Assembly: GCA_963734025.1 (NCBI GenBank)
Contig: CAVTFR010000004.1
Span: 1 to 64,000 of the forward strand
Reading direction: 5' to 3'
DNA length: 64,000 nt
Source: JACVRW01 sp963734025
GTDB taxonomy: Bacteria; Actinomycetota; Thermoleophilia; Solirubrobacterales; Thermoleophilaceae
Under the pieces are notes generated by a model. The model made no database searches. It saw only the letters and a list, made by a program, of their open reading frames with translations, and had not been told where the DNA came from. The position numbers and the translations under genes are program-made. Within the stretch, counting starts at the first letter, position 1. Each line of letters opens with the position of its first letter. Positions 7,393 through 15,818 of this stretch are shown here, piece after piece.

Positions 7393-8862
7393 ATGGCCAC
7401 CGAGGTTGCAGCGCGGCCCTGGGTCGGCAGGATCTTCGTCGACGGAAAGTTCAGGGAGCCCGAAGGCGGGCGGCGTTCGCCGATCACCGACAAGGCGACG
7501 GGCGACGAGCTCGCGCAGGCGGGCGTGGCGTCCCAGGCCGACGTCGACCGCGCGGTGCATTCGGCAAAGGAGGCGCAGCCGGGCTGGGCGGCGCTCGGGT
7601 ACGACGAGCGAGCCGGCCTGCTGCGGCGCGTGGCGCGCCTGCTCGAGGATCGCGCCGGCGAGGTCGCGGCGCTGATCGTCCGTGAGACCGGCGGCATCCC
7701 CGGCAAGGCCGAATACGAGGTCGGCGCGGCGCAGAACGAGCTCTACGAGGCCGCGGCGCTCACCTCGCGGGCGACCGCCGAGGTGCTCCCCTCCCACAAC
7801 ACCGGCAAGCTGAGCCTGATCCAGCGACTGCCGGTCGGCGTCATCGCGGCGATCACGCCCTGGAACTTCCCGGTCGTGCTCGGCTTCCGCGTGATCGCTC
7901 CCGCGATCGCGCTCGGCAACGCGGTCATCCTCAAGCCGGCGCCGGAGACCCCGCTCACCGGGGCGCTGCTGATCTCGGAGCTGTTCGCCGAAGCCGGTGC
8001 GCCGGCCGGGGTCTTCCAGGGGCTGCCGGGCGACGACGACACCGGCCGCATGCTCGTGGCTCACCCCGACGTCGACATGATCCACTTCACCGGCTCGTCC
8101 GCCGTCGGCCGCGAGATCGCGATCCAGGCGGCAGGTGACTTCAAGCGCATCTCGCTCGAGCTTGGCGGCAACAACGCGTACGTGGTGCTCGACGACGCCG
8201 ACCTCGACCAGGCGAGCATGATCGGCGCCTGGTCGGCGTTCCACTACTCGGGCCAGACCTGCATCACGGCCGGGCGCCACATCGTGGCGCGCAACCTCTA
8301 CGACGACTACGTCGAGCGCATGGCGACCCGCGCCCGCGGCATCGCTGTCGGAGACCCGAGCACCGGGGAGGTCGGCCTCGGCCCGATGATCTCCGAGGAG
8401 CAGGTCGAGCGCGGCCACAGGATCGTCGAGGATTCGGTGGCGATGGGCGCGCGGATCGTGGAGGGCGGCACCTATGACGGCCTCTTCTACCGCCCGACCG
8501 TCGTCGTCGACGTGACGCCCGAGATGCCGGTCTGGAGCGAGGAGATCTTCGCGCCCGTCGCGCCCGTCATGGCGGTGGACGACGACGCCGAGGCGCTCGC
8601 CCTCGTCAACGACACGCCCTACGGGCTCGTCAACGCCGTCTACTCCGGCTCGCCTGCGCGCGGGCTCGCGTTCGCCGAGGGCGTGCGCTCGGGGATGGTG
8701 CACGTGAACGACTCGACCTGCCTGGACGAGGCGCACGTGCCGTTCGGCGGCGTCGGCCAGTCGGGGCTCGGCGGCCGATCGGGCGGCGAGGCGAACCTCG
8801 AGGAGTTCACCGAGCGGCGCTGGATCGGCGTGCAGCGCACGGCCGTCGAATACCCGTACTGA
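7393..8862 (+). CDS. NAD(P)-dependent aldehyde dehydrogenase
   Basis: A 489-aa aldehyde dehydrogenase that oxidises an aldehyde to the carboxylic acid. Catalytic residues are in place: Asn158 in PWNFP, Lys181 in ILKPAPETP, Glu256 in LELGGNN and the nucleophile Cys290 in SGQTCI. The cofactor motif FTGSSAVGR lies at 232-240. The closest family flavour is the benzaldehyde/vanillin dehydrogenase type, but substrate cannot be fixed. The ATG at 7393 has an ideal AGGAGG 8 bases upstream; a GTG at 7384 is less likely. Its stop overlaps the GMC gene start by one base, and the pair could run alcohol to aldehyde to acid. Confidence 0.95.
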   Translation: MATEVAARPWVGRIFVDGKFREPEGGRRSPITDKATGDELAQAGVASQADVDRAVHSAKEAQPGWAALGYDERAGLLRRVARLLEDRAGEVAALIVRETGGIPGKAEYEVGAAQNELYEAAALTSRATAEVLPSHNTGKLSLIQRLPVGVIAAITPWNFPVVLGFRVIAPAIALGNAVILKPAPETPLTGALLISELFAEAGAPAGVFQGLPGDDDTGRMLVAHPDVDMIHFTGSSAVGREIAIQAAGDFKRISLELGGNNAYVVLDDADLDQASMIGAWSAFHYSGQTCITAGRHIVARNLYDDYVERMATRARGIAVGDPSTGEVGLGPMISEEQVERGHRIVEDSVAMGARIVEGGTYDGLFYRPTVVVDVTPEMPVWSEEIFAPVAPVMAVDDDAEALALVNDTPYGLVNAVYSGSPARGLAFAEGVRSGMVHVNDSTCLDEAHVPFGGVGQSGLGGRSGGEANLEEFTERRWIGVQRTAVEYPY

Positions 8863-10466
8863 TGCCCGACCCGGATGTGCTGATCATCGGCGCCGGGCCG
8901 TCCGGCGCCGTCGCGTCGAAGCGCCTCGCCGAGGCGGGCATATCGGTCGTCTGCCTCGAGCAGGGCGACTGGCCCGACTACGAGCGGGCGCGCTCGGCCC
9001 ACCCCGACTTCGAGCTCACCTCGGGCCAGTACTGGGCCTGGGACCCGAACGCCCGCGGGGGACCGGGTGACTACCCGATCGACGACAGCGACTCGGACAT
9101 CACCGCGCTGATGTGGAACGGGGTCGGCGGCGGCTCGGTCGTGTACGCGGCGCACTGGCAGCGCAACCTGCCCTCCGACTTCCGCGTGCGCTCGCTCGAC
9201 GGCGTCGCGGATGACTGGCCGCTCAACTACGAGGAGCTCGAGCCGTTCTACGTGCGAGTCGAGAGGGACTGGGGCGTGTCCGGCCATCCGGGCGACACGG
9301 CCTTCCCACCCGGCGAGGGACCGCCGATGCCCCCGGTGCCGCTCTCACCCATGGGCCGGCGCGTGGCGCGCGCCCACAACGAGCTCGGCTGGCACTGGTG
9401 GCCCGGCCCGAACGCGATCGCGACGCAGCGCTACGGCGCGCTCAACGCGTGCGTCCAGCGCGCCACCTGCCTCTGGGGCTGCGCCGACGGCGCCAAGGCG
9501 ACCGTCGATCGGACCTATTGGCCGGTCAATCAGCGCGCCGGCGTCGAACTGCGCATCCGCTCGCGCGTGCGCCGCCTTGTCGTGCGCGACGACGGGCTCG
9601 TCGAGGGCGCCGAGTACCTCGACGCCGACGGCAACGAGCAGGTCCAGCGCGCCGGCATCACGATCCTGTGCGCCAACGGCATCGGCACGCCGCGGCTGCT
9701 GTTCCTGTCCGGCCAGGGCGACGAGGGCCTCGCGAACTCGTCGGGGCTGGTCGGCAAGCGGCTGATGCTGCACCCGTTCGGGACCGTCACCGGCCTCTTC
9801 GACGAGGACCTGGAGAGCTGGCAGGGGGTTTGGGGCCAGCACATCCACTCGCTCGAGTTCTACGAGACGGACCAGTCGCGCGGCTTCGTCCGCGGCGCCA
9901 AGTGGGGCCTCCAGCCCACCGGCGGCCCGCTGTCGATGACGCGCTCATATCCCTGGGGTGAGGAGAACGCCGTCTGGGGCGACAGCTTCCACCGCGAGAT
10001 GAGGCGCCGGCTGGGTCGCTCGGCGATGTGGGGGATCATCGCCGAGGACCTGCCGGAGGAGTCGAACCGCGTGAGGCTCGACCGCGAGACGCCCGACGCC
10101 TACGGCATCCCCGGAGTGAAGATCGACTACCTCAACTCCGAGAACTCGCGGAACCTGATGGCCTTCCACCGCGAACGGGCGCGCGAGTCGCTGCTCGCCG
10201 CGGGGGCCTACGACGTGATCATCGCGCCTTTCATCGAAGCGACCGGCTGGCACATCCTCGGGACCTGCAAGATGGGCGAAGACCCGGCGACGTCGGTCGT
10301 CGACCGCTGGGGGCGCTGCCACGACGTGCCGAACCTGTTCATCTTCGACGGCTCGGTCTGGCCGACCTCGTCGGGCATGAACCCGACCGCCACGATCGCC
10401 GCGCTCGCGCTGCGCTCGGCGGAGCACCTGGTCGAGGAGCGCCGCGAGCAGCAGGTGGCCGCATGA
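8862..10466 (+). CDS. GMC family FAD-dependent oxidoreductase
   Basis: A 534-aa glucose-methanol-choline oxidoreductase that oxidises an alcohol or sugar hydroxyl with FAD. The N-terminal dinucleotide motif is VLIIGAGPSGAVASKRL (about 5-21). GVGGGSVVYAAHW follows near residue 87. The C-terminal catalytic block contains HILGTCKMG and SGMNPTATIAALALR, as in gluconate-2-dehydrogenase-like and cholesterol-oxidase-like members. No signal peptide is seen. It overlaps the aldehyde dehydrogenase by 1 base and the next small gene by 4 bases. The small subunit-3-like partner suggests a two-subunit dehydrogenase. Confidence 0.94.
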   Translation: MPDPDVLIIGAGPSGAVASKRLAEAGISVVCLEQGDWPDYERARSAHPDFELTSGQYWAWDPNARGGPGDYPIDDSDSDITALMWNGVGGGSVVYAAHWQRNLPSDFRVRSLDGVADDWPLNYEELEPFYVRVERDWGVSGHPGDTAFPPGEGPPMPPVPLSPMGRRVARAHNELGWHWWPGPNAIATQRYGALNACVQRATCLWGCADGAKATVDRTYWPVNQRAGVELRIRSRVRRLVVRDDGLVEGAEYLDADGNEQVQRAGITILCANGIGTPRLLFLSGQGDEGLANSSGLVGKRLMLHPFGTVTGLFDEDLESWQGVWGQHIHSLEFYETDQSRGFVRGAKWGLQPTGGPLSMTRSYPWGEENAVWGDSFHREMRRRLGRSAMWGIIAEDLPEESNRVRLDRETPDAYGIPGVKIDYLNSENSRNLMAFHRERARESLLAAGAYDVIIAPFIEATGWHILGTCKMGEDPATSVVDRWGRCHDVPNLFIFDGSVWPTSSGMNPTATIAALALRSAEHLVEERREQQVAA

Positions 10467-10858
10467 CATCGATCGACCGCGAGACGCTGGCCGGCCTCGC
10501 CGACGCCCTCATCCCCGAGGGCGACGGCATGCCCTCGGCGAGCCAAGCGGGCGCGACCGGCGCGCTGCTCGACGAGGTGCTCGCCGTGCGCGGCGACCTC
10601 GAGGAGCCGCTCGCCGAGCTCACCGCCGCGGCGCGCGGTGCCGACCCCACCACTGAGGTCGAGCGCCTCAAGAGCGAAGACCCGCCGCTCTTCGAGGCGC
10701 TCACGACCGCCGTCGCGGGCGGCTACTTCCTGAGCCCGGACGTTCGCGAGCGGCTCGGCTATCCGGGCCAGCAGGCGAAGAAGCTCGAGGACGACTTCGA
10801 CCAGGAGCTGCTTCAGCCCGTGATCGACCGGGGCACGATCTTCAGGCCGGCGCCTTAG
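10463..10858 (+). CDS. Gluconate 2-dehydrogenase subunit 3-like small protein
   Basis: A 131-aa helical protein overlapping the GMC gene by 4 bases (ATGA). The opening (RETLAGLADALIPEGDGMPSA) resembles the gluconate_2-dh3 family, whose members partner GMC catalytic subunits and often carry a Tat signal for export. No Tat or Sec signal is present here, in keeping with a GMC subunit that also lacks one. It is therefore probably a cytoplasmic stabilising subunit. The 3' end overlaps the convergent aspS by 17 bases. Confidence 0.78.
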   Translation: MTSIDRETLAGLADALIPEGDGMPSASQAGATGALLDEVLAVRGDLEEPLAELTAAARGADPTTEVERLKSEDPPLFEALTTAVAGGYFLSPDVRERLGYPGQQAKKLEDDFDQELLQPVIDRGTIFRPAP

Positions 10859-12614
10859 GCGGCGGGGGCTGCTCCACCCTGATCCCGAGCTCCTTCAGCT
10901 GGCCCGCGTCCACCGCTGCCGGCGCGCCGGTGAGCGGATCGATGCCGCTGGCAGCCTTGGGGAACGCGATCACATCGCGGATCGAGCTCGCGCCGGCGAG
11001 CAGGGCGACCATGCGATCGATGCCGAACGCGATGCCTCCGTGGGGAGGCGCTCCGTAGGTGAGCGCCTCGAGCAGGAAGCCGAAGCGCTCTTTCGCCTCC
11101 TCGGGGCCGATCCCGAGCGCGTCGAAGACCTTCTGCTGGACCTCGGGCGTCGAGATCCGGATCGAGCCGCCGCCCAGCTCCCAGCCGTCGAGCACCACGT
11201 CGTAGGCACGGCTCCGCCACGTGCCCGGGTCTCCGTCGAGATCGCCGGTGGGGCTCGTAAAGGGATGGTGGAGCGGGTCGAAGCGGCCCTCGTCCTCGTT
11301 CCACTCGAACATCGGGAAGTCGACGACCCAGAAGATGTCGTGTCCCTGGGGCTCGCGCTGGGCGACCTCGGGCCGTAGCGCGCCGAGCACCTTGGCGGCG
11401 ACCGCCGGCGTGTCCGCGACGATCAGCACGGCATCGCCGGGCCCGGCGCCCAGCCGTTCGGTGGCCGCGTTGATCTCCTCCTCCGACAGGAACTTCGCTA
11501 TCGGCGAACGCCAGCTGCCGTCCTCTTCGACGACCGCCCAGGCGAGCCCCTTCGCGCCAAGCGACTGGGCCCTCTCGGTGAGTGCGTCGAAGCGGCTCCG
11601 CGGCCACTCGCCGCCCGCCCGGATCGCGCGCACGACCCCGCCAGACTCGATCGCGCCCGAGAACACCTTGAACTCGCTCGCGCGGAACACGTCGGAGAGG
11701 TCCTCGATCTCGACGCCGAGCCGCCGGTCCGGGCGGTCGGAGCCGTAGCGCAGCAGCGCGTCGTCGTAGGTGATGCGCTCGACCGGCAGCGAGATCTCGA
11801 TCCCGCCGACGGCGAGCACCCGCTCGAGCAGCCGGTCGACCGTCTCGTGGACGTCCTCCTCCTCGACGAACGCCATCTCCATGTCGAGCTGGGTGAACTC
11901 GGGCTGGCGGTCGGCGCGGAAGTCCTCGTCGCGGAAGCAGCGGGCGATCTGGAAGTAGCGCTCCATCCCGCCCATCATCAGGAGCTGCTTGAAGAGCTGG
12001 GGCGATTGTGGCAGCGCGTACCAGGAGCCGCGCACGAGCCGGCTCGGCACGAGGAAGTCGCGCGCGCCCTCGGGAGTCGAGCGGGTCATGATCGGCGTCT
12101 CGATCTCGAGGAAGCCATCGTCCGAGAGCGAGTCGCGGATCGCCTTGACGACGTCGTGGCGGAGGATCATGCGGTCGCGCATGGCCTCCTTGCGCAGGTC
12201 GAGGTAGCGGTAGCGGAGGCGGAGCTCCTCCCCCACCGGGTCGTCCTCGTCGATCTGGAAGGGCGGGGTCTCGGCGTCGGCGAGCTTGTCGAGCTGCGAC
12301 ACGACGAGCTCGATTTCGCCGGTCGGCAGCTCGGGGTTGATCGCGCCCTCGTCGCGGCGGACGAGCTTGCCGAACGCGCTGATCACGTCCTCGCCGCGCA
12401 GGCCCCCGGCCACGCGATGTGCCTCTGGCGCCTCCTCGGGGCGGAACACGAGCTGCAGCAGGCCGGTGCGGTCACGCAGGTCGATGAAGATGAGCCCGCC
12501 GTGGTCGCGGCGGCGGTGGACCCAGCCGGCCACGCGCAGCTCCTCGCCGACCGCGTCCGCGCGCAGCTCGCCGGCCCAGTGCGTTCGGTAGAGGTTGGCG
12601 CGCGGCGCCCTCAC
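10842..12614 (-). CDS. aspS: Aspartate--tRNA(Asp/Asn) ligase
   Basis: Class II aminoacyl-tRNA synthetase charging tRNA-Asp, 590 aa, the usual bacterial length. The N-terminal anticodon-binding OB fold (RVAGWVHRRRDHGG) is followed by motif 2 (FRDEDFRADRQPEFTQLDME), a GAD-type insertion domain and motif 3 (GIAFGIDRMVALLAG). Whether it also charges tRNA-Asn cannot be decided from the sequence. It overlaps hisS by 4 bases, as is common in hisS-aspS pairs. Confidence 0.98.
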   Translation of the reverse strand: MRAPRANLYRTHWAGELRADAVGEELRVAGWVHRRRDHGGLIFIDLRDRTGLLQLVFRPEEAPEAHRVAGGLRGEDVISAFGKLVRRDEGAINPELPTGEIELVVSQLDKLADAETPPFQIDEDDPVGEELRLRYRYLDLRKEAMRDRMILRHDVVKAIRDSLSDDGFLEIETPIMTRSTPEGARDFLVPSRLVRGSWYALPQSPQLFKQLLMMGGMERYFQIARCFRDEDFRADRQPEFTQLDMEMAFVEEEDVHETVDRLLERVLAVGGIEISLPVERITYDDALLRYGSDRPDRRLGVEIEDLSDVFRASEFKVFSGAIESGGVVRAIRAGGEWPRSRFDALTERAQSLGAKGLAWAVVEEDGSWRSPIAKFLSEEEINAATERLGAGPGDAVLIVADTPAVAAKVLGALRPEVAQREPQGHDIFWVVDFPMFEWNEDEGRFDPLHHPFTSPTGDLDGDPGTWRSRAYDVVLDGWELGGGSIRISTPEVQQKVFDALGIGPEEAKERFGFLLEALTYGAPPHGGIAFGIDRMVALLAGASSIRDVIAFPKAASGIDPLTGAPAAVDAGQLKELGIRVEQPPPPKAPA

Positions 12615-13849
12615 GCGAACGCCTCCCGCACCAGCGCGACAGCCTCGTCCGCGTCGGCCGCCTCGCGCTGCTCGCCGCTGGCCATGTCCTTCACGTCGAT
12701 CGCGTCGCCGAGGATCACGGTGGTGCGCGCGCCGATGCGGTCCGCCTGCTTCAGCTGTCCCTTCATCGAGCGGCCCGCCTGCTCGATCTCGACGCGGATG
12801 CCCTCGTCCCGCAAACGCTGCGCGAGCTCGAAGGCGGTGGCGACCGTGTCCGGCTTGGCGAGCGCGATGTAGACACGCTCGTCGGAATCCGGCTCGAGCT
12901 CCGACGCGAGCAGGAGCCGTTCGATTCCGGCCGCCCAGCCGACACCCGGTGTCGGCCGCCCGCCGAGCTGCTCGATCAGGCGGTCGTAGCGGCCGCCGCC
13001 GCCGAGTGCGGCCTGCGCCCCGAGCCGCGGCGACTCGAGCTCGAACACGGTGCGCGTGTAGTAGTCGAGCCCGCGCACGAGCGCCGAGTCGAGCTCGTAC
13101 TCGAGCCCGGCGGCGTCGAGCAGCGTGCGGACCTCGGCGAAGTGCTCGGCGTCGCCGGCGTCGAGCCGGTCGAGCAGGCGCGGCGCCTCGGTCATCACGG
13201 CCTGCGTGCCCTCGTGGTCGGCGTCGAAAGCGCGCAGCGGGTTCTGCTCGAGTCGGTCGCGCACCTCCCCGGAGAGCTCGCCCTCGCGCGCGTGTAGATA
13301 CGTCCTCAGCTCGTCGATGTAGTCCGCGCGCGTCTCCGGAGTGCCCAGGCTCGAGATCCGCACGCGCGCCGGGCCGGCGCCCGCGCGCTCGACGATCTCG
13401 GACAGCAGCAGGATCAGCTCGGCGTCGATGCTCGGGTCGTCGGATCCGAGCGCCTCGACGTTCAGCTGCGTGAACTGGCGAAAGCGTCCCGCCTGGGGCG
13501 CCTCGTGGCGGAAGAACGGGCCCCAGGTCCAGAGCTTGACCGGCTGCGGCAGCTTGTGCATGCCGTGCTCGACGTACGCTCGGCAGAACGCCGCGGTCGC
13601 CTCGGGCCGCAGGGTCAGCGAGCGGCCCGCCTTGTCCTGGAAGGTGAACATCTCCTTCTGGACGATGTCGGTCGACTCCCCCACCCCACGCGCGAACAGC
13701 TCCGTGTCCTCGAAGATCGGCGTCTCGAACGGCTCATAGCCCGCCCGCGCGAGCACGCCCTCGCTCAAGCGCAGCAGCTCAAGGCGGCGGCGCGCCACCG
13801 CCGGCGGGACGTCCTGGGTCCCGCGCGGCGCCTGGAGCCTGCCACTCAC
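12611..13849 (-). CDS. hisS: Histidine--tRNA ligase
   Basis: Class II synthetase charging tRNA-His, 412 aa. Seen directly are the N-terminal GTQDVPP segment, motif 2 (GPFFRHEAPQAGRFRQF), the histidine-specific LVRGLDYYTRTVFE and motif 3 (GWAAGIERLLLA). A C-terminal anticodon-binding alpha/beta domain follows. It overlaps the upstream metallo-hydrolase gene by 4 bases and aspS downstream by 4 bases, so the three form one transcription unit. Confidence 0.98.
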   Translation of the reverse strand: MSGRLQAPRGTQDVPPAVARRRLELLRLSEGVLARAGYEPFETPIFEDTELFARGVGESTDIVQKEMFTFQDKAGRSLTLRPEATAAFCRAYVEHGMHKLPQPVKLWTWGPFFRHEAPQAGRFRQFTQLNVEALGSDDPSIDAELILLLSEIVERAGAGPARVRISSLGTPETRADYIDELRTYLHAREGELSGEVRDRLEQNPLRAFDADHEGTQAVMTEAPRLLDRLDAGDAEHFAEVRTLLDAAGLEYELDSALVRGLDYYTRTVFELESPRLGAQAALGGGGRYDRLIEQLGGRPTPGVGWAAGIERLLLASELEPDSDERVYIALAKPDTVATAFELAQRLRDEGIRVEIEQAGRSMKGQLKQADRIGARTTVILGDAIDVKDMASGEQREAADADEAVALVREAFA

Positions 13850-14484
13850 CTCGCCAGCTCAGCGAGGAAGGGGTTGGTCGCCCGCTCGGCGCCGAGGCTC
13901 GTAAGGCCCATGTGGCCCGGGTAGACGGCCGTCTCCGCCGGGAGCGTGTCGACCAGCATCCGAATCGACTCCATCAGCGTGTCGTGATCGCCGTACGGCA
14001 GGTCGGTGCGGCCGACCGATTGCTGGAAGAGGACATCGCCCGAGAAGATGGCGGTCTCGTCGGGGATCGAGAAGGTCACGTGACCCGGACTGTGCCCCGG
14101 CGTACTGAGGACGTCGATCTCGAAACCGGCGAGCGCGAGCTTCTCGCCGCCGCTCAGCGTGTGCTCCGCCTTGTGGTTCTCGTACGGCCCCAAGCCCGAC
14201 CAAGGGACGAAGCGGTTGATGTCCTCGAGCACGAAAGCCTCCACCTCGGGAACCCAGACCTCGGCGCCGGTCGCCCTGGCCACCTCGGCGACGGCGCCCA
14301 CATGGTCGAAGTGGGTGTGCGTGATGAGAATGCCGTCGAGCGTGACGCCGAGGGCGTCGAGCGCGCCGAGCAGCTTGTCGGCCTCGTCGCCCGGATCAAC
14401 GATCAGGGCGCGGTCGCTGCCGTCGCGCCGGAAGATGAACGAGTTCTCGGCCACCGGGCCGACCGTGAACATACGCACGTCCAC
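13846..14484 (-). CDS. MBL-fold metallo-hydrolase (glyoxalase II-like)
   Basis: A 212-aa metallo-beta-lactamase-fold hydrolase. The dinuclear-zinc motif THTHFDH is at residues 55-61; further ligands are in HSPGH and in YPGHMG near the C-terminus. Its length and motifs fit the YcbL/glyoxalase-II-like group that cleaves small thioesters, but no substrate is proven. It starts two bases after the upstream small membrane protein gene and overlaps hisS. A member of this family next to hisS is a common bacterial arrangement. Confidence 0.9.
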   Translation of the reverse strand: MDVRMFTVGPVAENSFIFRRDGSDRALIVDPGDEADKLLGALDALGVTLDGILITHTHFDHVGAVAEVARATGAEVWVPEVEAFVLEDINRFVPWSGLGPYENHKAEHTLSGGEKLALAGFEIDVLSTPGHSPGHVTFSIPDETAIFSGDVLFQQSVGRTDLPYGDHDTLMESIRMLVDTLPAETAVYPGHMGLTSLGAERATNPFLAELAR

Positions 14485-14486
14485 GG

Positions 14487-14837
14487 CTACCCCCCTTCGG
14501 TCTTCTTGCGCTGGCGGTAGCGGTAGATCATCGTGTCGGTCGCGAAGCCGAGCGGGATGTAGAGCAGGAACATCAGGGCGCCGAGGGCGGCGGCCGCCGC
14601 GGCCGGGCGGCTGAAGAGCACCACCAGCAGCACGCCGAACACCGCCGCCGCGATCGCCGCACGGTTCACCGCGGCCCTCCAGGTCGGGGGCCGGTCGAGG
14701 CGCGTCGAACGCCGGTCGCGCGCGATCCGCTTGGCGTCCTCGCGCGTCTGAGGACGACCGGTCCGCCCGGCTCGCTCGATCGTCCCCGCGGGAGTGCCGC
14801 GGTGCTTGCGGGTGCGCTTGCGCTTCGTCTGAGCCAT
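14487..14837 (-). CDS. Small basic two-helix membrane protein
   Basis: A 116-aa protein of unrecognised family. The first 55 residues are very basic (MAQTKRKRTRKHRG...), suggesting contact with membrane phosphates or nucleic acid. Two hydrophobic segments follow (about 59-78 and 82-101), and then a short basic tail. It is placed 3 bases upstream of the metallo-hydrolase gene and is likely cotranscribed with it. Conserved position rather than motif supports it as a real gene. Confidence 0.75.
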   Translation of the reverse strand: MAQTKRKRTRKHRGTPAGTIERAGRTGRPQTREDAKRIARDRRSTRLDRPPTWRAAVNRAAIAAAVFGVLLVVLFSRPAAAAAALGALMFLLYIPLGFATDTMIYRYRQRKKTEGG

Positions 14838-14850
14838 GGGCGGATCGACG

Positions 14851-15735
14851 TTACCGGATGACCGCGAGCGCTTCCTCGATTAGATGGCGCTCGGGATCGA
14901 ACCCACGCAGCGGCACGTCCTCAGGGAAGCCCTCGAAGGCGGCCCTCGGGGCGAGCCCGATCAGCTCCGCCTCGGCCACCTCTGCGCGCTCGCGGACGCG
15001 CTCGACGATCTCGCGCAGAGGCGTGGCGCGGTGGTCCTGGACGTTCGTGGAGACCTGCGCGCGCTGACGCTCCTCCAGGTACAGGCCGAGTGCCCGCACC
15101 CCCGGGAGCCCTCCGCCCGACTCGCGCAGTTCGGCGGCGATCGATCTGGCGAGCTCGACGTCATTGCCGGCGAGGTCCACGTTGAAGGCGACGAGCGGCG
15201 GCCGCGCCGCGGCCAGCACGGCGCCGGCCGTCGGATGGGCGCGCCGCGGGCCGAAATCGGGGACGAGCTCACCCGACTCGATTCGCCGTTTGAGCTCGCT
15301 CGGCCCACCTCGGCGGATCTCCGCCCGCTCCCTGTGCTCAGGCCGCGTGGCGAGCTCGCCGTAGAGGAACACCGGAACGCCGAGCTCCTCCCCCACCAGT
15401 CCCGCCGCCGTCAACGCCTCGGCGCAGGCAGGGCCGCGACGCTCCTCGTCGAGGTAGACCACCGGCATCACATCGAGCGCCCCGACATGCGGGTGGATGC
15501 CCTCATGAGCCGAGACGTCGATGCGCTCGATCGCCGTACGGGCGAGGTTGACGAGCGCGGGCGCGAGCTGCCCCTGCGGCGCCGCCAGCGTGAAAACCGC
15601 CCGGTGGTGATCGGGATCCGTGTGCAGGTCGAGGAAGCGCGCCGGCGCGAACGAGCGCTCGATCGCCTCGAGCGCGGCGAGGTCGCGCCCCTCGCTCACG
15701 TTCGGCACGGCCATCAAGAGCTGCGGCTCCCGCAT
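14851..15735 (-). CDS. ftcD: Glutamate formimidoyltransferase
   Basis: Transfers the formimino group from N-formimino-glutamate to tetrahydrofolate, linking histidine breakdown to one-carbon metabolism. The 294-aa protein corresponds to the transferase part alone; animal FTCD adds a cyclodeaminase domain that is missing here. The start region MAVPNVSEGRD and the catalytic histidine region AHEGIHPHVGALDVMPVVY are clear. No other hut gene is in the window. It ends 14 bases upstream of the small membrane protein gene and may head that operon. Confidence 0.93.
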   Translation of the reverse strand: MREPQLLMAVPNVSEGRDLAALEAIERSFAPARFLDLHTDPDHHRAVFTLAAPQGQLAPALVNLARTAIERIDVSAHEGIHPHVGALDVMPVVYLDEERRGPACAEALTAAGLVGEELGVPVFLYGELATRPEHRERAEIRRGGPSELKRRIESGELVPDFGPRRAHPTAGAVLAAARPPLVAFNVDLAGNDVELARSIAAELRESGGGLPGVRALGLYLEERQRAQVSTNVQDHRATPLREIVERVRERAEVAEAELIGLAPRAAFEGFPEDVPLRGFDPERHLIEEALAVIR

Positions 15736-15818
15736 CGCGCGGAAGGCTAGACTCGCCGAGGTCCTGGCCGCAGCTCGCGCTCGCGGCTGGACCTGAAATC
15801 GAGGGGAACGGGAGCCCT

